A stretch of DNA of 5,984 nt from Planctomicrobium sp. (GCA_029259835.1 JAJDEL010000841.1:1-5984), one strand, 5' to 3'; numbered from the stretch's first letter, positions 1 to 5,093 are shown. The notes: generated by a model not told the origin, from the sequence alone. Made by a program: numbers and translations.

Positions 1-1
1 G

Positions 2-592
2 GGCTGGAAGATTATCCGGGAGAACAGTGTCTCGGACGACATCTGGGAAGAGATCGTTGAGATCTACATTCGCGACAAACGGAACCTCAACATTCGCGAA
101 TGGTTCGAAGCAGAGAACCCGTTCGCCTTTCAGGAGATCACCGAAATCCTTTTGGAAACGGTTCGCAAAGGGTACTGGAAGCCGGACGATGCGACGCTCC
201 GTGAAATCGCCACCGAATACGCCCACTCCGTCGCCCGGCACGGCGAAGGAGGCGGACTGCGCGGCGGCGGCAACAAGAAACTGGAAACGTTCGTCGAGCA
301 AGTGTTGAGCGCTCCGGGCAGCCGGGAACTGGACACGCTGCTGGCCGAATACCAGGCAAAGGGAGATGAGTCGTCCACGCCTGAGCAGACCACTGTGCCA
401 GAACCAATCACCGAAGTCAGCCAAACCAAACCGACAGAAGAAGTCCAGGGCCACCAATTGGCCCCAACGTCGTCCCCGGACAATCAGCCGAAATCGTCTC
501 AAACTTTGTATATGCTCGGAATCACTCTGTCCGCTGCCTGTCTCATTCTCGTGTTGCTTGGGTATCGTTTCCGCCAAGGCGAACCGCGTTAG
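2..592 (+). CDS. CobN/HmuS-type chelatase-like protein, C-terminal part, membrane-anchored
   Basis: The 5' end is cut by the window edge; 196 residues are visible. Residues 13-60 match the conserved end of the CobN / magnesium-chelatase H superfamily: a helical stretch (SDDIWEEIVEIYI), then REWFEAENPFAFQEITEILL and VRKGYWKPDD. These large proteins insert or remove metal in tetrapyrrole rings: cobalt in cobalamin synthesis, and in the HmuS branch probably iron removal from heme. A glycine-rich segment, HGEGGGLRGGGN, follows at about residues 80-91, then a Pro/Thr/Ser/Glu-rich linker (about 121-168) and one hydrophobic helix (about 169-190) ending in RFRQGEPR. Classical soluble cobaltochelatase CobN lacks such an anchor, so a membrane-attached HmuS-like paralogue is more likely than the biosynthetic enzyme. 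The ExbB-like and DUF2149 neighbours support this. The family is confident; the substrate is inferred. Confidence 0.85.
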   Translation, partial: GWKIIRENSVSDDIWEEIVEIYIRDKRNLNIREWFEAENPFAFQEITEILLETVRKGYWKPDDATLREIATEYAHSVARHGEGGGLRGGGNKKLETFVEQVLSAPGSRELDTLLAEYQAKGDESSTPEQTTVPEPITEVSQTKPTEEVQGHQLAPTSSPDNQPKSSQTLYMLGITLSAACLILVLLGYRFRQGEPR

Positions 593-615
593 CAGTTGCA
601 CAACAGGAACAACCG

Positions 616-1302
616 ATGGACTCACTTGTTGAAATCCTCTTCTTTCTATCGACGGCGTTATTGGTCCCTGTGATCATCGTACTGTTGGGATTCGTGGTGT
701 GGGCGTTTCTGGAGATCGGCGGATTCCTGCGCGAAGTCCGCGAGCGACGAAGACAGAAGTCGCCATGGCGGTCTTTCTTGACCGAACTTCACGGTCACCC
801 TGATTCGCCCAGGAATTCAGCGGTCGTCGCGTTTTTCCAGCAGAGCGTCTATTCCGGACTCTTAGGTTCTTTCTCCGCCCGAGGCCGCGAGTTTCACGAC
901 AGCGAGTTGCACTTGGGTAAGCTGATCTCGGATTTGGAAATCGAAGCCGCCAGTCGGCTGGCGCGAATGAGCCTCGGCTTGCGCGTCGGACCGATGTTGG
1001 GTCTGATGGGAACGCTTATTCCATTGGGACCTGCGCTGATCGGCCTTTCGACGGGGAACATTGAGGACATGGCCCGCCATCTCGTAGTCGCGTTCAGCAC
1101 AACGGTCCTGGGATTGTTTGTCGGTGGAATATGTTACGGGATCTGGCTGGCTCGTCGGCAGTGGTACTCAAGTGACCTAGCCGACATCGAGTACATTTAC
1201 CAATGTTTACAAGTAGCAGAAGGAGTAGAGTCTGATGCCTCGGGCAACTCGCAACCGCGACATGAAATTCTCCGCACATCGACGGCTGCTCGCAAGCCAT
1301 GA
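616..1302 (+). CDS. MotA/TolQ/ExbB-type proton channel family protein
   Basis: This 228-aa inner-membrane protein has three hydrophobic segments (about residues 8-34, 121-143 and 155-179) with a cytoplasmic stretch between the first two, the ExbB/TolQ topology. The family signature is clear: GPMLGLMGTLIPLGPAL (125-141) and VAFSTTVLGLFVG (158-170), followed by the usual WYSSDLADIEYI segment. Family members form a pentameric proton channel that uses the proton motive force to drive a partner protein. The start at 616 is supported by AGGA at 605-608, seven bases upstream. The gene follows the chelatase-like gene by 23 bases and overlaps the DUF2149 gene by 68 bases, indicating one operon and probably one complex. 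TonB-linked transport is the classical role, but here energising a tetrapyrrole-handling complex is more likely (inference). Confidence 0.88.
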   Translation: MDSLVEILFFLSTALLVPVIIVLLGFVVWAFLEIGGFLREVRERRRQKSPWRSFLTELHGHPDSPRNSAVVAFFQQSVYSGLLGSFSARGREFHDSELHLGKLISDLEIEAASRLARMSLGLRVGPMLGLMGTLIPLGPALIGLSTGNIEDMARHLVVAFSTTVLGLFVGGICYGIWLARRQWYSSDLADIEYIYQCLQVAEGVESDASGNSQPRHEILRTSTAARKP

Positions 1303-1594
1303 TGACGATCCGTTTACCAGCGACGCCAACCTGTTCGATTTAGCAATGGTCTTCGCCGTGGCTCTTCTGCTGGCTTTAGTCGCGCATTTCCAATTACCGG
1401 AACTTCTCTCTGGGCAACAAGACATCACCATCGTGAAGAATCCGGGAAAGCCGAACATGGAAATCATTCGCCGCAAAGGCAAGGAACTGGAACACTACCG
1501 GATGACAAAGCAGACCTTAGGAGGCGAAGGAGAGAAACTTGGCACAGCATATCGCCTCAGAACAGGAGAAGTAGTGTATGTTCCCGAAGAGTGA
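1235..1594 (+). CDS. DUF2149 family protein, probable ExbD-like partner
   Basis: This 119-aa protein has a charged N-terminus, the motif DDDPFTSDANLFD (23-35), one membrane helix (about 34-52) and a roughly 65-residue C-terminal domain probably outside the inner membrane. The DP...NLFDxAxVFAVxLLxALV pattern is typical of DUF2149, a family known next to ExbB-like and CobN-like genes in methanogens and some bacteria. Asp35 at the start of the helix could be the counterpart of the proton-carrying Asp of ExbD/TolR; this is an inference from topology, not from alignment. The start at 1235 lies inside the upstream gene, but AGAAGGAG at 1218-1225 with a 9-base spacer supports it over the next Met at 1262. 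Translational coupling with the channel gene is likely. It is the last gene of the cluster. Confidence 0.8.
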   Translation: MPRATRNRDMKFSAHRRLLASHDDDPFTSDANLFDLAMVFAVALLLALVAHFQLPELLSGQQDITIVKNPGKPNMEIIRRKGKELEHYRMTKQTLGGEGEKLGTAYRLRTGEVVYVPEE

Positions 1595-1727
1595 GCGGTG
1601 AAGTGCCGAGATTTCGCTGGGCGAACTGGAGCCTGTTGTGCTTTGTTCTATTTGACTAGCAGATAAATCGCCCTGCTTTGGGTGCCACGCCCCTGACGAT
1701 TGCCGCGATTTTTTCGGGAAAGAACCG

Positions 1728-1756
1728 TTGAAAAATGTCGCCGATTCTGTTCTAAT
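1728..1756 (+). promoter_or_regulatory. Sigma70-like promoter
   Basis: TTGAAA at 1728-1733 and TCTAAT at 1751-1756 each match consensus at five of six positions, with the ideal 17-bp spacer. Transcription would start near 1763. No coding sequence lies immediately downstream; the hairpin with T-run at 1947-2012 and the gene at 2034 are the next landmarks. Pattern match only. Confidence 0.45.
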
Positions 1757-1762
1757 AACCGT

Positions 1763-2012
1763 ATCTGATGGACGACGTTTATCGCGTGTTTTTCATTAGC
1801 AACTGGGCGGATTTGCCTGAGCCGTTTCCGAACGAGCCACGCTTCTTCACTGGTTGACCAGAGTCGTCTCGACTCCCAAGAGTGCATTGCTTTTTTGTGC
1901 TCGCCGTTTTGGTCGTCAACCGATCCATTTCACTTGTTGAATGCAGCCACACCACCTGAGCGACCGTTGCGCATCAGGGTTGTATTTCGGTCGTTCCGGT
2001 GTGGGCTTTTTT
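1763..2012 (+). ncRNA. Candidate small RNA or regulatory leader (about 250 nt)
   Basis: This stretch runs from the predicted start of the 1728-1756 promoter to the T-run of the 1947-2012 hairpin. It contains small hairpins at 1850-1861 and 1861-1875 and no ORF with a ribosome site. I do not recognise it as 6S, SRP, RNase P or tmRNA. It could be an independent small RNA or a leader controlling the gene at 2034 by attenuation. Both readings rest on the promoter and terminator pattern alone. Confidence 0.22.
1947..2012 (+). terminator. Terminator-like hairpin with T-run
   Basis: CCACACC (1947-1953) pairs with GGTGTGG (1998-2004), and AGCGACCG (1959-1966) pairs with CGGTCGTT (1988-1995, one G-T pair). 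An asymmetric internal loop separates the two stems and a 21-nt apical loop caps them. GC and six T (2007-2012) follow. Fifteen pairs plus a T-run fit an intrinsic terminator; the long loop and internal loop would also fit an attenuator. The next gene starts 22 bases later. Confidence 0.5.
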
Positions 2013-2033
2013 GTTTGTTACCCCTTCACTGCT

Positions 2034-2324
2034 ATGGAAAGCAAGAAAACTACTACCAAGCCTGAAAAGGTTTTCAGTCGCCGAGGAATCGTGGTCAGCG
2101 TGTTCCGTTACAAGAATGAAATTGAAGATCGCACGATCAGCAATTTCAAAATGACGATTCGTCGTCTCTACCGAGATGATGAAGAGAAGACGCAGAGCAC
2201 TTACTTCCTTGCTCCTGATGACTGGCCAATGGCTGAGTTTCTCAGTCGGCAGGCGTGGCAGTACATGATGGAACAGTCTCAGTCTGACGATAGTGCTGAG
2301 ACGAACAAGAAGGACAAAAGTTGA
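2034..2324 (+). CDS. Small protein of unknown function (96 aa)
   Basis: I do not recognise a named family. The protein has a basic N-terminus (ESKKTTTKPEK), a compact core at about residues 17-79 with predicted beta strands (GIVVSVFRYKNEIEDRTISN, then KMTIRRLYRD and STYFLAPDDWPMAEFLSRQA) and a polar, charged tail rich in Ser, Asp and Lys. The core order (strand, strand, RLYRD turn, aromatic strand, DDWPM helix) resembles small planctomycete hypotheticals with an RLYKDG...DDLP pattern, but this is from memory and weak. The reading frame is open back to 1941, but that stretch forms the terminator-like hairpin, so the ATG at 2034 is preferred even though no Shine-Dalgarno is visible before it. 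Its stop is followed directly by a run of hairpins. It may be the first gene of the mobile block. Confidence 0.6.
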   Translation: MESKKTTTKPEKVFSRRGIVVSVFRYKNEIEDRTISNFKMTIRRLYRDDEEKTQSTYFLAPDDWPMAEFLSRQAWQYMMEQSQSDDSAETNKKDKS

Positions 2325-2517
2325 GACGCTCGCTTCGTGCGATGCGTCAAAAGGATGTTCGAGAGACGCCCTGACGTCTCTCGATTTCCTTCCCAAGCGG
2401 AAGGAGGCTGAGCGAATTCGACAGCGTCGTCACCAGACGAACACGTCGTCTTCATCGGCTGAAAAACGGTCTTGCAGACCGACTCTCCTGAAATGCTGAG
2501 CCGCTCTCAGCATTTCA
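2325..2517 (+). other. Run of six predicted hairpins, possible structured RNA
   Basis: Directly after the stop at 2324 come: H1 2325-2348 (GACGC+TCGC paired with GCGA+GCGTC, one bulge); H2 2359-2384 (10-bp stem TCGAGAGACG/CGTCTCTCGA, 6-nt loop); H3 2387-2405 (7 bp, TCCTTCC/GGAAGGA); H4 2427-2440 (TCGTC-ACCA-GACGA), which competes with a second TCGTC at 2446-2450; H5 2467-2481 (CGGTCT-TGC-AGACCG); H6 2489-2517 (12-bp stem TGAAATGCTGAG/CTCAGCATTTCA, 5-nt loop). No T-run follows any of them, so none is a standard terminator. The stretch could be a structured leader of the zinc-ribbon gene, a processed RNA, or sites for a DNA-binding protein. Confidence 0.45.
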
Positions 2518-2588
2518 CCCCCTGTGTTTCACCGCGCTGCAATCACGCTGCGCGTTTTCCGTTTCTCGACTACACAAGGAGAGTCAGC

Positions 2589-2771
2589 ATGCAGGTCACA
2601 TTGTCCACATTTCACGAACAGGTCGATTGCACGTGGTGCGAACGCACACGCGATTGCGTTTCGACCACATTTTCCGACGGCTTCCTCAAAGAGAGTCCGC
2701 TGTGCTGGAAGTGCCTTCAGACGGCCTACAAGGTTCGCATGAAGCAGCACGAAAGCAAGGCCAACAGCTAA
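2589..2771 (+). CDS. Small zinc-ribbon protein (60 aa)
   Basis: Two cysteine knuckles, CTWC (residues 14-17) and CWKC (39-42), are separated by 21 residues, the layout of a zinc ribbon; Cys23 is an extra cysteine. The spacer holds TTFSDGFLKESP and the tail is basic (YKVRMKQHESK). Such small zinc ribbons usually bind nucleic acid or a protein partner; no function can be assigned. The start at 2589 has a strong AAGGAG (2576-2581) with a 7-base spacer. The frame is open further upstream, but that part covers the hairpin run and has no better start. It is the first of four closely spaced genes leading into the recombinase, which suggests a role in the element such as regulation or recombination accessory factor (inference). 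Confidence 0.72.
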   Translation: MQVTLSTFHEQVDCTWCERTRDCVSTTFSDGFLKESPLCWKCLQTAYKVRMKQHESKANS

Positions 2772-2792
2772 CCGGCGCGTCATACGACTCGC

Positions 2793-2817
2793 TTGTTTCC
2801 CTTTGAGGAGCAAACAA
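2793..2817 (+). promoter_or_regulatory. Ribosome-binding site presented in a hairpin loop
   Basis: TTGTTT (2793-2798) can pair with AAACAA (2812-2817), placing the Shine-Dalgarno GAGGAG (2805-2810) in a 13-nt loop just before the ATG at 2818. The stem is weak (one G-C pair). Confidence 0.25.
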
Positions 2818-3000
2818 ATGGACGCGACCGCTGCGGTTGGTATCGGCACCTTGATCGGCATGTACTGCGATTGTCTTACGGACTCCGCACGTCGTGTGTC
2901 AGGCATGCTACCGCTGCGCGTGGTCGCGTCCTCGTTTGTCGCTCGCCATTCCGATCGTTTTCGCCCGATCCCCTCTTCCATGAGGAGCGGCGAGAAATGA
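2818..3000 (+). CDS. Small hypothetical ORF (60 aa), doubtful
   Basis: It has a good ribosome site (GAGGAG at 2805-2810, 7-base spacer), and its TGA overlaps the next gene's start as ATGA (2997-3000), as in coupled genes. The N-terminus is mildly hydrophobic (MDATAAVGIGTLIGMYCDCL) and the remainder is Arg/Ser-rich without recognisable domains. Against it, the second half (about 2880-2990) looks like leader sequence: it is pyrimidine-rich and shares CGCTGCGCGT (2912-2921) with the untranslated stretch before the zinc-ribbon gene (2546-2555). Either a small membrane-associated peptide or a translated leader is possible. Confidence 0.4.
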   Translation: MDATAAVGIGTLIGMYCDCLTDSARRVSGMLPLRVVASSFVARHSDRFRPIPSSMRSGEK

Positions 3001-3203
3001 GAACGAAGCGGAAAACGCCCAAGCAAACGCCTGAGCAGGAGAGCATTGTTCCCGACGGGGCTCCCGACTGGATCACGAACGAACTCCTTGTGGAAACGCT
3101 CGAAACGTGGCAGCCGTACTACGGTGGCTCGTTGACTGTTGAGGACGCACTGGAGATACTTATTGGAGTTACCAAACTCTTCGAGTTCATCCACGAAACT
3201 TAA
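2997..3203 (+). CDS. Small acidic protein with WQPYY motif (68 aa)
   Basis: After a basic N-terminal tail (MRTKRKTPKQ), residues 20-68 form a compact helical unit: PDWITNELLVETLETWQPYY, a GGSLTVEDALEILIGVTKLFEFI helix pair, then the end. The 'TVEDALEIL' stretch fits a helix cap plus helix; the fold could be a small helical DNA- or protein-binding domain. I recognise no named family. The start has GAGGAG at 2982-2987 (9-base spacer) and overlaps the preceding stop. The frame is open upstream to 2793, but that part is Arg/Cys-rich shadow sequence. The recombinase starts 20 bases after its stop, so co-translation is likely. Its size and place make it a candidate recombination directionality factor or transcription regulator of the recombinase (inference). 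Confidence 0.7.
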   Translation: MRTKRKTPKQTPEQESIVPDGAPDWITNELLVETLETWQPYYGGSLTVEDALEILIGVTKLFEFIHET

Positions 3204-3223
3204 CCGCGAAAAGGAGCAGGACG

Positions 3224-4717
3224 ATGACAAAGCGATTTGTCGCACTCGCCAGAGTCTCGTCCCGTGAGCAGGAAAGGGAAGGTTTCTCGCTTGAGGTTCA
3301 GGAAGAAGCCCTCGAACGCTACGCCGACAGTCAGGACGGCGAGATCGTCAAGTTCTTTCGGATTGCAGAAACCGCAACAAGGCCGGAAGAGCGGCGGTCC
3401 TTCCACGAACTGCTCGCGTACTGCAAGAAGAACGCGCCCAAGCTCGATGCGTTGCTGTTCTTCAAAGTCGACCGAGCGGCCAGAAACCTGTTCGATTACG
3501 TCGAACTGGAGCGGCTCGAAGAGGACTATGGGCTTCCCGTCGAATACATCACGCAGCAAACGGAAAAGACGCCTGCTGGCCGGATGATGCGACGAACGCT
3601 GGCCAATATGGCCAGTTTCTACACGGAGCAGCAATCAATCGACGTGAAGGATGGCCTACAGCGGCGTGTTCGCAGCGGTCTCTTCGTCGGAAAATCCCCT
3701 TACGGCTACATCAACGTTCGTCGTGATGGCCGCAGCATTATTGAAGTGGATGACGAGAAATCAAAACGTGTCCAACGTGTTTTCGAGTTGTACGCTTTCC
3801 ACGGACACACGCTCGATTCGCTCGTGGACCAGCTTGACGATGAAGGCATCCCGTATACGGCGTCACAACGCCGTTTTGCCCGCAGTAAGCTGCACAACAT
3901 TCTTCGCGACCGGGCATACATTGGCGAATTGAAGTACCACGGCGAATGGTACGAGGGAACGCATCGGCCAATCATCGACCGTGGCACGTTCGACCGCGTT
4001 CAAGTCTTGATGGGCGATCAGACGTATCAGTCACACGAATTACTCTACGCTGGCGAGTTGATCACCTGCGGCCATTGCGGACGTCCGATTTCCGGCGAGG
4101 TCAAGCAGAAGGAAACGAAGCGAGGCACAGTCACGTACCGGTACTACCGATGTGCCCGCTACACAAAGGGCGACCACCCCCGGATCAGAATCCGCGAGGA
4201 GAAGATCGACGAGCAAGTGTTGGCCTTGTTCGATCAACTGAAGGTTCGGGACGAGAAAGTCCGGCACTGGTTCGCCAACGCCCTGCGTGCCCGTTCCAAG
4301 AGTCAACAGGCTCAGGCGACCGACAAGGCCGTCGATCTACGCGAGCAAATCACGCGGCTCGAAAAGCAGCTTGATCAACTGTTGAACCTGCGTCTTCTCG
4401 AAGAGATCGACGAGTCAACGTTCGCGTCAAATCACCGAGAAATGCGAGTTCGAATCTCGTCCTTGAGTCTCAAAGCAGAGGCCGTGAGCCGGTCAAAATC
4501 TGAAACTGCGGACGTGGCAGTGAAAGCGTTTGAACTTTCTCAAACCCTTAAAGAGAAATGGGTTAACGCCGATACACGGGCTAAACGTCAGATCCTTGAA
4601 ATCCTCTGTTTGAACTTTTCTCTGGACGACGTAACTCTAGTCCCTGAATGGAGAAAGCCCTTCGACGGCCGCGCCGAAGGGCTTGATTCTGAAAATAGTC
4701 GGGGCGACAGGATTTGA
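3224..4717 (+). CDS. Large serine recombinase (site-specific integrase)
   Basis: This 497-aa protein has all three large-serine-recombinase domains. The N-terminal resolvase domain (about 1-150) has RVSSREQ with catalytic Ser12 and Arg10, and FFKVDRAARN with Asp83, Arg84 and Arg87. A recombinase domain (about 155-270) has GKSPYGYINVR, VQRVFELYAF and a LHNILRDRAYIGEL DNA-binding segment. The zinc ribbon has CGHC (282-285) and Cys310; a fourth cysteine is missing and His318 in GDHPRIRIRE may replace it. A coiled coil (about 365-425) and a C-terminal tail with KPF and AEG follow. These enzymes join attP and attB through a Ser-DNA covalent intermediate with 2-nt cuts. The start has AAGGAG (3211-3216, 7-base spacer). 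All visible key residues are intact, so it is probably active. Its last codons overlap the putative attachment site, as expected of an integrase at an element end. Confidence 0.93.
   Translation: MTKRFVALARVSSREQEREGFSLEVQEEALERYADSQDGEIVKFFRIAETATRPEERRSFHELLAYCKKNAPKLDALLFFKVDRAARNLFDYVELERLEEDYGLPVEYITQQTEKTPAGRMMRRTLANMASFYTEQQSIDVKDGLQRRVRSGLFVGKSPYGYINVRRDGRSIIEVDDEKSKRVQRVFELYAFHGHTLDSLVDQLDDEGIPYTASQRRFARSKLHNILRDRAYIGELKYHGEWYEGTHRPIIDRGTFDRVQVLMGDQTYQSHELLYAGELITCGHCGRPISGEVKQKETKRGTVTYRYYRCARYTKGDHPRIRIREEKIDEQVLALFDQLKVRDEKVRHWFANALRARSKSQQAQATDKAVDLREQITRLEKQLDQLLNLRLLEEIDESTFASNHREMRVRISSLSLKAEAVSRSKSETADVAVKAFELSQTLKEKWVNADTRAKRQILEILCLNFSLDDVTLVPEWRKPFDGRAEGLDSENSRGDRI
4655..4684 (-). 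terminator. Terminator-like hairpin inside the recombinase 3' end
   Basis: AAGCCCTTCG (4655-4664) and CGAAGGGCTT (4675-4684) form a perfect 10-bp stem with a 10-nt loop. On the minus strand it begins 13 bases after the end of the tRNA-like sequence and is followed by TCTCC, matching the position of a tRNA terminator, though with a poor T-run. It is also coding sequence for recombinase residues about 478-487. Confidence 0.45.
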
Positions 4718-4720
4718 ACT
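4698..4720 (-). other. tRNA 3'-end fragment, putative attachment site of the element
   Basis: Read on the minus strand, this gives the T-loop TTCAAAT, the T-stem 3' strand CCTGT, then CGCCCCG and A, the 3' acceptor strand and discriminator of a tRNA. CGCCCCG would pair with CGGGGCG, the start of many bacterial tRNA-Pro genes. The match stops at 4719; the remaining 5' portion of a tRNA is not present to the right. A short dyad, CGACA (4705-4709) / TGTCG (4722-4726), is centred on TG at 4715-4716, the shape expected of a serine-integrase site with a central dinucleotide. The recombinase stop codon (TGA, 4715-4717) lies inside it. Confidence 0.6.
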
Positions 4721-4976
4721 GTGTCGAAAAACGTTGGGAAAATGCCTGTACGTATTACCACGTTTGAGGGCTCCACAAGATCGGAGCCAAATCAGTCCAG
4801 ATTCTCAATAAACGTATGGAGTACTTGGGACGAAATCGGTGACGCAGAAAACGTATGGGAAACTCGGACTCAAATCAAAAAACGGTCGGTTTTTGACTTA
4901 CCCCACGCTCAGCAAATTCCTCAATTCTCGCTTACTGAAGCTATTAGTTTTTGAGTTCGATGAGAACTTCACTGAA
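4718..4976. other. Non-coding stretch right of the recombinase
   Basis: This is AT-richer than the flanking genes and has no supported gene on either strand. It holds three imperfect copies of a short repeat, a 6-bp hairpin GGCTCC/GGAGCC (4769-4788, 8-nt loop), and a weak AAAAAC-GGTCG-GTTTTT hairpin (4878-4894) that could act as a bidirectional terminator. Its right end abuts an orphan reading frame on the minus strand. Confidence 0.5.
4727..4863 (-). repeat. Three imperfect repeats, consensus YCCCATACGTTTT
   Basis: On the minus strand the copies are TTTCCCATACGTTTTC (around 4847-4862), ACTCCATACGTTTATT (around 4807-4822) and TTTTCCCAACGTTTTTC (around 4726-4742, lacking the T before ACGT). 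All are in the same orientation; the ACGT cores start at 4851, 4812 and 4731 on the + strand. The last copy lies next to the tRNA-like site. They might be binding sites for the recombinase or an accessory protein. Confidence 0.35.
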
Positions 4977-5093
4977 CTACTCTTGAAGCTGGACTTTTGC
5001 GGGATCGTTGTGCCAGTCGTATTTTTCGGCGAATTCTTTGGGACTGATGATCTCCTGGCTGCCGTCGTTGGTTCCCCCAGCGCGGTGAAGGAG
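4977..5093 (-). pseudogene. Orphan C-terminal gene fragment (38 codons), start missing
   Basis: Directly after the oxidoreductase TGA, and in the same frame, the minus strand stays open for 38 codons to a TAG at 4977-4979. From about codon 6 the peptide is protein-like: GGTNDGSQEIISPKEFAEKY, then DWHNDPAKVQLQE. Codon choice (ATC, TTC, GCC, TAC, GAA, CAG) matches neighbouring genes. There is no start codon or ribosome site. It could be the C-terminal remnant of a deleted neighbouring gene, or an extension of the oxidoreductase cut off by a nonsense change. The oxidoreductase tail looks complete, so I favour the remnant. I cannot name the parent family. Confidence 0.4.

Larger units (their letters stand above)
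1595..2033. other. Intergenic stretch of 439 bp without a convincing gene
   Basis: This separates the chelatase cluster from the mobile block. I see a sigma70-like promoter (1728-1756), two small tandem hairpins (CTGG-TTGA-CCAG at 1850-1861 and GAGTCG-TCT-CGACTC at 1861-1875) and a larger hairpin with a T-run (1947-2012). A 29-codon ORF (1768-1857) begins about five bases after the expected transcription start but has no ribosome site. No terminator was found directly after the DUF2149 gene. The left boundary of the recombinase element may lie here, but no copy of the 4698-4719 tRNA-like sequence is visible. Confidence 0.5.

Noticed and set aside
1768..1857. A 29-codon ORF (MDDVYRVFFISNWADLPEPF...) just after the predicted promoter
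   Set aside because: No ribosome site and too short to judge; only a leaderless peptide could be argued. It is mentioned within the intergenic entry.
1854..1882. A second promoter starting at TTGACC
   Set aside because: No acceptable -10 box lies 16-18 bases downstream.
1648..1887. A 79-codon minus-strand frame in the intergenic stretch
   Set aside because: Arg/Gln-rich composition, no ribosome site and no recognisable motif.
1941..2033. Upstream extension of the 96-aa gene to an ATG at 1941
   Set aside because: The stretch forms the terminator-like hairpin with T-run, and the added residues do not look like conserved protein.
2325..2517. Integron attC sites or a CRISPR array
   Set aside because: The stems differ in sequence and size, no RYYYAAC/GTTRRRY core pair is seen, and there is no regular repeat-spacer pattern.
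2529..3245. A 238-codon open frame on the minus strand
   Set aside because: It lies opposite the small genes, which have good ribosome sites, and its product is Arg/Leu/Ser-rich without domains, typical of antisense frames in GC-rich DNA.
3200..3634. A 144-codon minus-strand frame opposite the recombinase start
   Set aside because: It is fully antisense to the conserved resolvase domain and has no family signature.
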